Made by a program: the position numbers and the translations under genes
Notes under the pieces: generated by a model
What the model was told of the DNA's origin: nothing
The model's input: the letters and a program-made list of their open reading frames with translations, nothing else
Database searches by the model: none
Source of the DNA: Vicia villosa
Taxonomy: Eukaryota; Streptophyta; Magnoliopsida; Fabales; Fabaceae
DNA length: 64,000 bases
Direction of reading: 5' to 3'
Assembly: GCF_029867415.1 (NCBI RefSeq)
Contig: NC_081183.1
Location: forward strand, 61,206,336 to 61,270,335
Shown: positions 45,881 to 57,949 of the stretch, piece after piece
Position numbering within the stretch: the first letter of the stretch is position 1
Layout: each line of letters begins with the position of its first letter

Positions 45881-48018
45881 TTGAACTCAGAGACATTCAA
45901 GAGTGACATTGAATGAGGTAATAACACTTTATTGGGAATTGGGACATCCATAGAAGCTTTGAATAAAAGGTGACAAAGTTCTGAAAAATTGTCAGAACAA
46001 ACAAGACATATCATGAAGAATATCAGATAGATACAGACAAAACGAATCAAAAGGATAAATTTGTTTGGGTAGGTGCCAAGTAAGTTGGACTTTGATCTCA
46101 AGGTAAGATGTTGACAACAACAGGACCTTAGAAGAATGTAAATGAGCATGATTTTGTTTTTATGCATGATGTTAAAGTTTTCTATGCATGATGAATGCTC
46201 AATGCAATGTAGTTATTCATGACGACTGGGATTGACTCTTTTGTGAGGCAAGATTGGAGCTTTGATTCCTCAACACAGGAACTCTAAAAAAAAACCGCTT
46301 GGAAAGAAGATGCATGAACAAACTTCTTGTCACACTGATAACTGTATCAAACAAATGATCCTTTAAGAATAACTGATAAACTAGGCTTGAGTATTGCTGA
46401 AGAAGATTGCCCCTGATTGAGTAATTGTTGCAAGTTAACTGATCATGGCTTCAGTTGAACTATGTTGGGGATGAACTGATCACGGATTCAACTCTTGAAA
46501 TGAATGTTGGGAAGACTTGCCATAGTATACATCTTGAAGAGGATATTCTGATCAACAAATCTTGATTAAACATCTGAACAACAGGATCTTGAAGGAACGT
46601 GCCCCTGATAGGATCACTGATCAAGTTTCTCGACTGTTTGAACTTCCCGAAAGATAAGTACTTACTTTCAAATAAAGTGTTCATTCAAGAATGGTAATTT
46701 TAATGCAATGCTCAAAACATATTTTTGAAATCAAAATCACTTTGTAAAGAAAATGGAATCACTGGTTAAAACATAAAGGTTAAGACAATCAACGTGAAAG
46801 ATAAAGCAAAGATATGGTATCAACATAAATGATTGGTAAATCTCTTGGGAGTCAGCTTACGCAACCTTGTTGTAGTATGCTTTCAAAATAAACCTTGCTT
46901 CAATTAGGGCTTTTGAAGGTTGTAACGTGGTCAGGTTCACGGTTTAAAAAAAAATAAAAGGTATAAGGCTCAAAATTTTTGTAACCCACCCCATCTCCGT
47001 GATGATCTTCATTCCTAAACCCAGTTAATTCAAAATATGCATTCAGGTACCAAGAGACTTTTGGAATTTTACCTGTTGTAATGATGATAGTTCACAAGCC
47101 AAGAAAACTTGGAGATGCCAGTCACTTCTTCCTTTTGATAGTCACAACATTTTGTGGTTCAAGAATTTATTGACTTATCTCTCCTTTTTTTCTTTTGATA
47201 TCCCTAACTTTTGCCTGAACTGTTGATTTTGAACTTACAGTCAGCGGGATGCCTTAGTTTTTGCCTAAGTCATTTTTTGATTTTGACTTAGCAGGCTTTT
47301 CGTCGATTTTATTTTTCGATACTTTTTCCTGAAAGATAGTGACTACTTTGCTTAATGATTATAATGAACCATTATCAGCTTTTGATTGGCATCTCCAGTA
47401 CTTCTTTGATGTAAGCGGGGGAAAGCTTGTGATTAAAACACTTGTTAAAAGGTGCATTGAATGATTCTCTTAAAATAGAATGCACAAACAAATTAACTGG
47501 GAACTACTCTGCCCCGGGTTAAAATATGGGTTATTTCGTACAGAAAGAAACACCAACTTCTAGGCTCAAAGGGGTTGACGAGGGATTAACTTCCTTATTT
47601 CTCCAGTGTTTGGGAAGTGAAACAATGCCTGTACATCGTTAGCAAAGTTTTATTTGAAAGCATACAGTTCAACAACTTGGGTATTTCGTTGTCATCATCC
47701 TCCCTCCAATCTTTGCATAAAACACAAGTTTGATAGAGAAAGCAAAAAATTTTTTTTTTTTTTATTATTATTGTTTTTCTTTTTTTTTTTTGTAAAAGAA
47801 GCATAAACATAGACATAGTAGATGAAAATGAATTCAAACATACGATGCTCATTTCATTAAAACTAACATTCAGGAATAAACAAAGTTTAAAAGCAAACAA
47901 TACAACTGAGGAAATACAAACAGTAGAGAAACATGGCCTAGTGACTAATCAGTGACGAGGATGAGCTGTCCTGTCTTGATACACTGGCTTTAGGGAGATA
48001 ATTGTCTTTGACTCGTTT
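45881..48018 (-). other. 3' flank of D gag, non-coding
   Basis: It contains poly-T/A tracts (46938-46950, 47748-47792). A stretch near 46830-47000 and one near 47500-47640 resemble C (18510-18650 and 19150-19290), so C and D share a common gag-3' architecture. No pol remnant was seen. Confidence 0.55.
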
Positions 48019-49650
48019 TCAGCCATTCTGATTCGGCAAAGGATTAGTGACAACATTGGGACCAACATTCTTAAAAGATAGAATCTTTGATCTAACCAAC
48101 TCTTGAACTCTCTCCTTCAAAGGGAAACATCTTTCTAAATCATGGCCCGCTGCCCCTTGATGGAAAGGACAATGAAGATCAGACCTAAAACCTTCTGGAA
48201 GAGGATTCCGAGGAGGAGCCATAGCTCTTGTTGTGATCAATCCTTTATGAACCAATGCAGGATACAATTCAGTATAAGTCATAGGGATGGGGTCAAAGTC
48301 AACCCTATTACGAATCTGATTTTGGTTAGCAACCTCAGGTCGAGGAGCTTGAACTCGCACAGGAGCAACAGCAGCCACATAAGGTTGATCACCATTATGA
48401 GGTTTATGACGAGATCTTCTGTCTTCTGACACAACATTCATCTCATTTTTCTTTTGAAAGTTTACATAAGGCTTCCTCGCCCCACTAGAGGTTTCAACAA
48501 CATGAGTAACTTTCCCATTCTTGATTCCTTCTTCAAGTCTCTGACCAATGGTTACCAAGTCTGTGAAGTTGGAAGATACATTGCCGATCATCTTCTCCCA
48601 GAAGAAAGGTGAGAGAGTATCCATAAACATGCCTGTTAGTTCCTTTTCAACTAAAGGTGGCTCTACTTGAGAAGCAAGCTCTCTCCAGCGTTGAGCGTAT
48701 TCCTTGAAAGACTCTTTCTCTTTCTGGGACATGCTTTGTAGTTGTCGGCGATCAGGTGCCATGTCCAAATTATACTTATATTGCTTAATGAAAGCATCAG
48801 TTAGGTCTTGGAAACATTGAATACGACTCCTCTCGAGTCCCATATACCATTTTAGCGAAACTCCGCTCAAACTATCTTGAAAACAATGGATGAGTAGTTT
48901 GTCATTTTGAGTGTAAGCAGCCATTTTGCGATAGTACATGATCAAATGGATTTTTGGACAGGTGTTTCCTTTGTATTTCTCAAATTCAGGAGTCTTGAAT
49001 TTTGCAGGCATGACGACATCAGAAACCAAACACATATTCTTAGCAGCAACCCCAAAGTAATTATTGCCTTCCATGGCTCTCAATCGCTTTTCCAAAGTCT
49101 GATACTGTTCTTTGACATCTTCAATATCTCCAGCATCCCCTTGGCTTCCATTCTGGGAATTGGCAGCTTGGTATTCAAATAAAGGATTCTCATAAGCATG
49201 TTGAGCAACAGTATGCACAATGGGCTGAGATTCAGTCATGATAGGAGCACGAATAACTGGGTTTGAAGTTTGACCCATCACAGGTCGTGACGATTGACCA
49301 ATACCAGGAGTCTTCTCATAGGGAGGAGTAAAATCAGGTGGCAAACCAAACTCAGGCCATGTTGAAGGTGGTTGTTGAGTGGGTTGAGGGTCAATATCCG
49401 CACTTGGGACTTCAACAATGACAGTCTTCTGAGGCGGTTCCCCTCTAGCGATCAAAACTTGCAGCATTTCAGTGAGCTTGGTCATACTTGACTTCAAATC
49501 CTCTATTTCCATCCTGACCTCTACGTTATGTTGCTCTTGATACTCCATTCTTAATCTGACGTTGGCTCTAGTTCCGTACTTGTGTGAGGGAATCAGCTTG
49601 ACGGTAGACAGACAACTCTGAGGATGGAGACAGACAAGGATAAGTTTCAT
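48019..49650 (-). CDS. Gag polyprotein of element D (up to 543 aa, intact)
   Basis: This is a Tat/Ogre-type structural Gag. The longest frame starts at 49650, but ATG 49548 (MEYQEQHNVEVRMEIEDL) begins the helical segment that matches the starts of A and C Gag, so a protein of 509 residues is also plausible. The capsid motifs are FEKYKGNTCPKIHLIMYYRK, FQDSLSGVSLKWYMGLE, FIKQYKYNLDMAPDRRQL and FKEYAQRWRELASQVEPPL. The variant zinc knuckle CPFHQGAAGHDLERC (C-X2-H-X5-H-X4-C) is near residue 500. It is closer to A's Gag than to C's. It is open throughout and no enzymes follow. It presumably packages its own RNA and borrows enzymes from an A-like relative. Confidence 0.92.
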   Translation of the reverse strand: MKLILVCLHPQSCLSTVKLIPSHKYGTRANVRLRMEYQEQHNVEVRMEIEDLKSSMTKLTEMLQVLIARGEPPQKTVIVEVPSADIDPQPTQQPPSTWPEFGLPPDFTPPYEKTPGIGQSSRPVMGQTSNPVIRAPIMTESQPIVHTVAQHAYENPLFEYQAANSQNGSQGDAGDIEDVKEQYQTLEKRLRAMEGNNYFGVAAKNMCLVSDVVMPAKFKTPEFEKYKGNTCPKIHLIMYYRKMAAYTQNDKLLIHCFQDSLSGVSLKWYMGLERSRIQCFQDLTDAFIKQYKYNLDMAPDRRQLQSMSQKEKESFKEYAQRWRELASQVEPPLVEKELTGMFMDTLSPFFWEKMIGNVSSNFTDLVTIGQRLEEGIKNGKVTHVVETSSGARKPYVNFQKKNEMNVVSEDRRSRHKPHNGDQPYVAAVAPVRVQAPRPEVANQNQIRNRVDFDPIPMTYTELYPALVHKGLITTRAMAPPRNPLPEGFRSDLHCPFHQGAAGHDLERCFPLKERVQELVRSKILSFKNVGPNVVTNPLPNQNG

Positions 49651-50586
49651 GGGTAACCTGGATGTATGTATGCAAATGATGCAATTGTTGTTTATATTAG
49701 TTGAGTTTCAAAGAACTTAAGATATTAATTTGCAAACATTCAAGCATTGGATTAAAGCATTGGTCAAGTTATCATCAAAATCAATCATCCATTTTGGTGG
49801 ATTAGAATTTTCACCCCATCAACACCCAAAATCCATTGAGTTTGATGAAACTTACGATGTTTACAAAAAAGACCTCTAAGTTCATTGAAAATCAAAGGAA
49901 AAGATTTTTATGAATGTATGAATGCATGAATGCCACATATACAGAAATGGTAACACAAACATGGTGCACATAAGATAGGTTCAAAAGTTCAACGTCACGA
50001 GCATGAGGTCAAAGAACCAAACATGGGATAGTACTAGGGGTTAATCACCTGCACAACATGTTCTACTGATACGTCAGAGTCCACATTCTTCTTTCGGATA
50101 TTACCGGCTTGCACAACTGAACTTGTGAGCTAGCAATATTCTCAAGAAAAACTCGTCTGAGTGTGGCTCTCCGCATGACAACTAATCCAAGTCTTCACCT
50201 GAATAGTTTCTGCGCCACAACCTAATAAGGCCAGGATGGGTTGGGGTTCTACGGCCAACTCAGCTTCTACAGTTCAATGAAAGCAATAATGTCTTCGCAA
50301 CTGAACTTGCTAAACATATACTACCAACAAGGAACCTCCACTGAGCGGAAGGATTCTCATGCCAGCTTTTTAAGGACTGAACTCCTTGTATGCCATACAT
50401 GACTATACCCTCCACCTAATTCTTATGTGTACTTAATCCGGGTTAGGATTTGTCCATAATGTATCTCTTGTAACAGAACCACACATATATCCAGAATAGC
50501 AAAAAATAACAAAATAAACAAGTATAAGCAAATATTAAAGTGAACAAAAACTCTAAGGTAACCCCTCTTTTAAAAAGATTTTTCAA
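49651..50586 (-). other. 5' leader of element D
   Basis: This is the leader between the PBS and gag. Parts (50090-50440) resemble, in reverse, the A leader near 4620-5060. No ORF1-like protein is seen. Confidence 0.5.
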
Positions 50587-50605
50587 ATCCCCAGCAGAGT
50601 CGCCA
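50587..50605 (-). other. Primer binding site of element D
   Basis: The minus strand reads TGGCGACTCTGCTGGGGAT, four bases inside the 5' LTR end at 50610. It is a variant of the A and C sites. Confidence 0.85.
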
Positions 50606-50609
50606 GTTC

Positions 50610-53600
50610 TGTAAACTCGGTTTTCGCGAACTGACTCCTTGCTCTTTTTTTATTTTTTTTATTTTTTTTATTTTTTTTTTGCAAGAGTCGCCACCGACTT
50701 TTATTTTATCCAAAAAAGGAAAGGCATAAAAGAACAGGAAAGACCTTTTGACAGATTTTGGGTTCGGGGGGTTGGTTATACAAAGGGAAGGTTTTAAGCA
50801 CCCTTTGTATCCATGGTTATCCATGGGCTCTTAATTGCTTAGCTCACTTTTTTAAATGCTTTGTTGATTTGAAAATAGAAGAAGTGAAGATGGACAATAG
50901 GTCACATAGGTCTCTGAAGAGTTTCACCGGGAATAATGCCCTTCAAATACCAGATGAAAGTTTTGAAAATAAATGAGAAGTTTTGAAAATACGTTGCTTG
51001 AAAATGGAAGTGTTTGAGCAAGCAATTAGGAGTTACTTACTCTTAATTTATAAGATCTTTCCTGTACGTTAGCAAAATAGACAAATAGAAAATAGCAGAA
51101 ACATAAATAATATGTCCAAATGGACAAAGAGAAAATAACAGAAACATAAATAATACGTCCAATTGGACAAAGAAAAAATAGCATAAACATAAATAATACG
51201 TCCAAATGGACAAAGAGAAAATAACAGAAACATAAATAATATGTCCAAATGGACAAAGAAAAAATAGCATAAACATAAATAATATGTCCAAATGGACAAA
51301 GAAAAAATAACAGAAACATAAATAATATGTCCAAATGGACAAAGAAAAAATAGCGGAAACATAAATAATATGTCCAAATGGACAAAGAAAAAATAGCAGA
51401 AATATAAATAATATGTCCAAATGGACAAAGAAAAAATGACAGAAATATAAATAATATGTCCAAGTGGACAAAGAAAAAATAACAGAAATATAAATAATAT
51501 GTCCGAATGGACAAAGAAAAAATAACAGAAACATAAATAATATGTCCAAATGGACAAAGAAAAAATAGCGGAAACATAAATAATATGTCCAAATGGACAA
51601 AGAAAAAATAGCGGAAACATAAATAATATGTCCAAATGGACAAAGAGAAAATAGCGGAAACATAAATAATATGTCCAAATGGACAAAGAAAAAATAGCAA
51701 AAATATAAATAATATGTCCAAGTGGACAAAGAAAAAATAACAGAAATATAAATAATAAATAATAAAATAAAGCATAAAGCAAGAAATATAAAGAACAATA
51801 TAATAAAATGCGGAATTTAAAGTCAATTGTTAGTATGTTAGCACGTGAATCATCTTGAAGCTAGTCAAGTATATTCACGATGTTAGTGAAGATCGATGGT
51901 GAGTGAATGATGATCTCGGATTTAAAATTAATGAAAATTTATCAGAAGCTTGATAGAATCATAGCGACTACACGATAAATTTCCAAAAGTCTTAAAACAA
52001 CTACATACAATCTCTGCCATATTTGATCTTTTATTCTGATTCGGGACAAAGGAAGAAGATAAGAAACAATATCAAATAATATACAAAAATAAATATAAAA
52101 CAAATTAAACTTAATTCATTCTTTTTGGAATTTGATTTTAAGTTAATTAACAAGCTAATTAAACAAATAATTATACAAATAATTAAACTTAACAAGAAAA
52201 ATATTATTTTATATGTCAAAAATTAGATTATAAAAAATATAAACCTGAATCTAAAAGGAAAATATTTTTGGAGTTTTTTGATTGGTTAAAAATAATTAAA
52301 AAGCAATATTTACATAATTACTAATTAATTAAGCAATATAAATTAATTATGAAAAGAAATAAAATATTTTTATGTTAAAAATTAAATAAACATTTTATCA
52401 ACTTAAAACTAAAATTAAAACATTTTTTTTTGAGAAATTGAAAATATGCATAAATATGGAGTTTTTAATTCATGAACTCCTACCACTACTACATATTAAA
52501 AATTACATTGTACTTACTCTATGGTGTTCCAAGAGTGGAAAAGAGTGATTGAAATTGATTGAAAGTGGCTATTTGAATGAGCCTTGATTTTTACAAGTTT
52601 ATTGAAACTTTTGGAAAATATAAAACTTATGCTATGGCTTTGGTGTTTGTTGTTGTGCTCTCCTCTTGTTTTTCCCTTTTTTTTCTCCCTTTTTTTTCCT
52701 CCTCTTGAATGAAGAAAATGAAGTTCTATTTATAGGCAAAGAGTTTGATCTTGGAAGCCTTGCAAGTGGAAATTGTCATGATTGATTTTGTGGAAAAAAT
52801 ATGATAATGGAATATTTTCAATGAGTGTATTTCTTAACCATGGTTAAAACACTCAAGTATTATTCTCTTCAACCTTGCAATAATATATTTAAGCATCTTG
52901 AATTGGTCTTGATTGGCAACCATAAGCATCTTTGATAATATCTTTGAATTATCTCACTTTAATTAAACTTTAAATGAATAAAATTTAATTAAAATGAAAT
53001 AAAAATGTCATGAACCATGGATGGGTCGTGGATGCCCTTTAAACATATGAGAATCAAGATTGAATCACAAAAGAATTGGCCTTTTTGAAAAAAAATCAAA
53101 TTTTGGTCATTACTTGTTTCATGCATTTTTCCAAAAAAGGTCAACTTCATCAAGGCATATCTCCCTCAATTTTGATCCTATGAAAGTGTTCTTTAACTTT
53201 TTGGAAAGCCCAAGATGTCCTCTACAAGCCACTTTGGAAGCGTTTTTGCATTTGGAGAAGTTATTTTGATGATATGGGCTTTGACAAAAAACTGCTTTTT
53301 GTTGACTTTCAAAATGACCCGTAATGTTTTGGCTTATATCTCTTAGGCGGAAGCATTTCTTGACCTTGGTCCCAACATCAAAGTTGTAGAGAATTGAATT
53401 TCCTTGAGAATGAGCTTTGGTTGGAATTTTTCTGATAAATTATGAGAGAGTTATGGTCGGTCAAAGTTCAGTTGACTTTTAGCTAAAAAACTCTAATTTT
53501 GCAATTTTGAGTTTTGTCGATTTCTGAACTTTTCTTGATGAATTATGATCAACCATTGATCACATGATGAATCTTTTGAAAAAATATGGATGTTGACAAA

Positions 53601-55226
53601 AAATTGCATTTTTGACTGTCTGTTGACTTTTTGGTCAAACTGGTCGTCTGTTGACTGTTTGAGCTGTTGACTGTGCGTCTAAGCGAATCGAAGTTTGAAA
53701 ATTTGTCTGGTGGTATTTTGAGACATATGGAGATCCATGAAATCCATTTGAGGTCTCAAAAACTCGTTCTCCTGAAAAAAAAAACAAAAACCCTAGTTAG
53801 GGACTGTTTGTGTAGGAGACAGTTAGGCGTACCTGATTTTTGTGCAGTGTTGAGTCTCTGTTGACCACGTGATTATCAGAAGACTTCTAGAACAAAATCT
53901 TGGAAATTTGAAGTGCGAAAAAATTGATTTGACTGATGGTACAAACACGGAGAATTGCGCTGATAGCGGGTTTGACTGGTAACTAGCTGCCCGGGTATTA
54001 ACGTAACAGTTAAAGTGAAAATTTAGCAGTTTAAAGTTAATTTTTTTCTTTTTTGTTTTTGTTGTGTTAATGGTGAAAAATTTATTTACCTGAGCTATTA
54101 GAAAAACACAAACATAATAAATAAATAAAATATACTGTACGCGAACGAAAATACCGATAATAACCTTGAAAATAAATATTTAATGCACAGAAAAATAAAT
54201 ATTTAACACACATAATATTATCTTGATAATTAAACTACCGTACGACAGATAGTACAACATTTAATACTAACAGTACAAATATTACATAATATAATGAACA
54301 GTACGACAAATAAAATAGACGGTACACTATTTGAAAGCGACAGATACAACAAACTTTAAAAATGACGATTAATAATCCATGCTATGAACAACAGAAAATA
54401 GATGATCGGAAGTGTAACCATCGCAGGTCCGCATTTTTCAGGACTATGCAGACAGAAGAAGGACATGATCACCGTAAAAATAGTGATGACTATAAGAAAA
54501 AGTGTATCCATCCACTTTGCCATTTTTGCCGAGGAAGAAGAGAAAATAATTATGAGATAGAAGTTTGAGAAATTTGGGAGATGAGTGAAATTTGATGTGA
54601 GAATTTATGGAAAAAATGAGGAATATTTATAGAGTGAAAAGAGAGAGATAGAGACGTTGGGAGTGGAGTGTACCGTTTGAATAGTAGTAGGATTTGAAAA
54701 AAAAAAGTATGGTAGGTTTTGAAAAGAAAAAGGGTATAGAATAAAGCTAGGATTTGATTTTGAAAAAAAAAAGATTTGAAAAGAAAGAAAGAGATTTTGA
54801 AAAAAAATAATATAGTATAAAAATAAAAATTAGTGGGAAATAAAACCAATAATAATTTAATTGTTACCAGTATAATCTGAAACCCGGACTCCGCGCCTGC
54901 AAATTTTAATTCTGCACGAACTGCGTCAGCATTATTTATCTGAAAATAAATCTCAAATAAACAGTGTATGAAGTGATAAACAGTATTTGGCGTTTATGAA
55001 AGGATAAATTTAACAGCGAACCAAAATACTGTATAAAAAATTCTAAAAATTGAGTATTCATAAAATCAGGATATTTATGAAATAAAAATCCAAGATTGTA
55101 TAAAAATCCAAATTTTTAGACAGAAGTCTGTTGACTTCTTTTTTTGAAAAAAAGAACGCGGGCGAATTTTGGGGTATAACAATAATGATCATAACACTTA
55201 GAAAATGATGGGATCTCAGAGGTCAA
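50610..55226 (-). repeat. 5' LTR of element D, terminus missing
   Basis: It matches 40364-44993 but stops at AGGTCAA (55226), about 17 bases short of the LTR end seen at 44993. B LTR resumes at once, with a duplicated CACTAGTATTCTAC. Confidence 0.9.
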
Positions 55227-55674
55227 TACACTAGTATTCTACTAACACTAGTATTCTACCTCAATTTTAAAAAAAAGACTATATGCTAATCATTCAATAC
55301 ACAAATGGGCCTAACAAAATATACCCCCTTAATACTTAGAGATGTCATTAATTAAGCCCAATAATATTTCCACACTTAATATAAAAATAATACTTCCACT
55401 TAAACTCCATTAAAATAAAATCCGATTATTTTAATATACCGACTTATTACTCAGTGTCTCACATTTCCGGTCTAAACTTAATTACTCAGAAAATTCCCAA
55501 AACGCTAAATATTAACTCATTAATATTTCTAATACTAAAAATGTTAAAATCTCCGATTAAATATCGATCCGCTATCCCGAACTAATACCGACTAAAACGC
55601 CCCAAAACGCAAAAGTTTCAGAAAACATCACAAATGTCTAAATTAAGAAAATAATTATTTTTCCGGGCGTTACA
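55227..55674 (-). repeat. 5' LTR of second B copy, last part
   Basis: It matches 33333-33763 and ends CGGGCGTTACA at 55674. It opens with two copies of CACTAGTATTCTAC where the intact LTR has one. Confidence 0.9.
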
Positions 55675-56151
55675 CTCGTCCGTATCTTTCTTCAATACTC
55701 CTCCGTATTGATTCAAACACTTGTACGTGTTAATTCTTTTTATACTCGTTTGTATCTTTCTCTAATACTCGTCTGTATTTATTCAAACACTCGTCCGTGT
55801 TATTTTCTTTGATACTCATCCGTATCTTTCTTCAATACTCGTCCGTATTGATTCAAACACTCGTACGTGTTACTTCTTTTGATACTCGTCCGAATCTTTC
55901 TTCAATACTCGTACGTATTGATTCAAACACTCGTACGTGTTAATTCTTTGGATACTCGTCTGTATCTTTCTTCAATACTGGTTTGTGTTGATTCAGACAC
56001 TTGTACGTGTTACTTATTTTGATACTCGTCTGTATCTTTCTTCAATACTGGTGTGTGTTGATTCAAACACTCGTCCGAGTTATTTGCTTTGATACTCGTC
56101 CGTATTGATTAAAACACTCGTCCGCATTGATTCAAACACTCGTCCGTATCT
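55675..56151. repeat. 70-bp minisatellite made of three hairpin types
   Basis: There are about seven copies of a ~70-bp unit. Each unit contains three subunits: GATAC-TCGTCC-GTATC, AATAC-TCGTCC-GTATT and AACAC-TCGTAC-GTGTT. Most of the 20 or so subunits keep a perfect or G-T wobble 5-bp stem. B's LTR cuts the first hairpin at 55674 and E's LTR ends the array at 56152. It resembles a relic of another Tat-type 3' region. Confidence 0.88.
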
Positions 56152-56833
56152 TGTAAGTATCAGATATGCCTAAGAGGGGGGGTGAATTAGGTTTTCAAAA
56201 ATTAATCGGTTTTATGAGAAAGTCTTTTCTGATTTTTGGTTAAGTGTTTGAAGGCTTTTGATGGTTTTTATCTTTTTCTTGGTAATGGTGATGAAAGCGG
56301 TTAAAGCGAAAAGATAAAGAACACAACGATATATACTGGTTCCCCTCACAATCCGAGAGTACTCCAGTCCCCTTTCAAACACGAAAAAGATTTCACTATA
56401 GTTAGAATTATTGTACAAGCCTATGCCTACTATCTAACCTATAGGGTGATCAAAGGTTCTTAACACCTTTAAAATCAATCAACACTAATGTGGATGAAGA
56501 ACAATCCTCTTCAAACACACCACTTACTTCCAACAATCCTGGATAGTAAGGAAATAATTTTCTTTGAATTTTTACAAGAGATTTAGATGAAGTTTGTATA
56601 GCACTATCAATCTTGGATTGATCTTCTTCTTCAAATAAACAATTCTCAAAATGGATATAAGTGTTCACAATGTATGCATGAAACTTTGAATGAATTTCTC
56701 AATGAAAATGTGTATAGAAAGTTTCACTTGAAAGTAAGAATTTGATGAACACTTGGAAATGTTGAAAGATGAAGATTTATGAAAGTTATGAATTGTTAAT
56801 GAAGAAGGTGATTAATGATTATGAAAGATGTAG

Positions 56834-56842
56834 TATATATAA
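56834..56842 (-). promoter_or_regulatory. TATA box of element E LTR
   Basis: The minus strand reads ATTATATATAC, about 120 bp downstream (in element sense) of the palindromic box cluster. This fits the Sirevirus layout of boxes just upstream of the promoter. Confidence 0.6.
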
Positions 56843-56959
56843 TGTGCTAAACACCTCTTTGAATGGTTATTTTTCCATGAAGCAATGCAATGATTAAGTG
56901 GTATGAAAACAAGTTCGTTTGAATGAAATCATGCAATGGAAAAACACACTGGTTCAGTA

Positions 56960-57140
56960 GGAACCGGTTCCTGCCTGGGACAACCCGGTTCCTGCTGAAC
57001 GTTACAGCAAAAAAATTCAAATTTTGAACCGAGGAACCGGTTCCCACCTGGGGACAACCAGGTTCCCCATAGTAAACCACAGAATGCTGAAAACTGAGAA
57101 TGCTGGGAACCGGTTCCCCCATAGGGACAACCCGGTTCCT
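56960..57140. repeat. GGAACCGGTTCC box cluster in E LTR
   Basis: Perfect 12-bp palindromes at 56960-56971, 57033-57044 and 57106-57117 are each followed by a GGGACAAC spacer and a half or degenerate box (CCCGGTTCC or CCAGGTTCC). The modules repeat about every 73 bp. Confidence 0.88.
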
Positions 57141-57445
57141 AAAACCTTTATTTTGAATTTTAACTTTGAAAAAGGTTTTAAATGATCTTTTGAAGGATGA
57201 TACTTTGTAGTATGTTTATGATATGCATGAAAATATATTTGTGAACAATTATATGTCAAAGTGAGTATTGTTTGTACCTTTGCCGTTTTAGCTCGATCCT
57301 TGAATCTTTATTGTTTCTTCAAGACTTTGAAATGATGTGTTTCTTGCTTAAAACTTGAAATACTTTTTGCACATCCTTTTATGAAAGCTTGATGTCCATA
57401 TTGTCTTCATCAAAACAAACTATGCTTGAGAAGCTTGTATTTACA

Positions 57446-57690
57446 TTCTCCCCCTTTTTGATGATGACAACTAAGTCTTGAAAATGTTTTTGAAAAAGTT
57501 GTTTTGTGATTTTGAAATTATGTTGAACAATGCAAGACTCCCCCTATGTTAGAGACTCCCCCTAAATCCATGATTCCTTCTTTGATTTATGGACATGAGT
57601 TTCATTTGTTAATGTTAACAATGGCCTGCATTTTTTCTTTGAAACAAAACAACACACAAAAACACATGCATATTCTTCTCCCCCTTTGTT
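57446..57690 (-). other. Cluster of polypurine tracts upstream of E 3' LTR
   Basis: The minus strand carries AAAAAGGGGGAGAA abutting the LTR (57446-57459), AGGGGGAGTC (57537-57545), AGGGGGAGTCTC (about 57553-57562) and AAAGGGGGAGAAG (57674-57686). Multiple PPT copies are a Sirevirus hallmark. Confidence 0.8.
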
Positions 57691-57949
57691 ATTATCAAAA
57701 AGGATGGGGAAAAAGAAAAAAATTGATATGAAATATAAACACAATGTGAAATACCACAAATATAACACAAATTAAAATACTACAAACATAACACGATTTA
57801 AACGATACGAAACGTAGTTTTTTTTTTTTACGATTACAACATAAACATAAATAAGCCTAAACATCACGAAACATAAAGGGAACAATGTCTAAAACATAAA
57901 GAAAAACCAACAATAAAGTAGAGCATAATAATAATAAAGAGCACATAAT

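Larger units (their letters stand above)
40364..55226 (-). mobile_element. Element D: gag-only Tat/Ogre-type retrotransposon
   Basis: It has two LTRs of about 4.6 kb, a PBS at 50587-50605, a PPT at 44994-45008 and one long ORF (Gag, 48019-49650), transcribed on the minus strand. No protease, RT or integrase is visible. The LTR contains blocks homologous to A's LTR (41590-41790 against 2870-3065 reversed). Both outer ends are trimmed and no target duplication is visible. I noted about a dozen substitutions between the LTRs, so it is recent but probably older than C. Confidence 0.88.
1..55674 (-). mobile_element. Element B: tandem Tekay-type chromovirus array (partial), host of A, C and D
   Basis: Positions 1-1318 repeat 37381-38702 almost base for base, and 32327-33763 repeats the LTR found at 38267-55674. 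Read in the minus direction the order is LTR (38267-55674), internal region (33764-38266), LTR (887-33763), second internal region (886 down to 1 and beyond the window). Two copies therefore share a middle LTR. LTR termini are TGTAAC/GTTACA. The PBS TGGTATCAGAGC matches initiator tRNA-Met. The polyprotein ends in a chromodomain-like segment, which is typical of the Tekay/Del clade. Element A interrupts the middle LTR and element D the right LTR. Confidence 0.85.
56152..57445 (-). repeat. 3' LTR of element E (about 1294 bp)
   Basis: Read on the minus strand it begins TGTAAATACAAG right after the PPT and ends TACTTACA at 56152. It includes the AAGAGGGGGGGTGAATTAGG stretch (56172-56191) common near plant LTR ends, a TATA box at 56834-56842 and palindromic boxes at 56960-57140. 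No second copy is available, so the ends rest on the TG/CA termini and the PPT. Confidence 0.75.
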
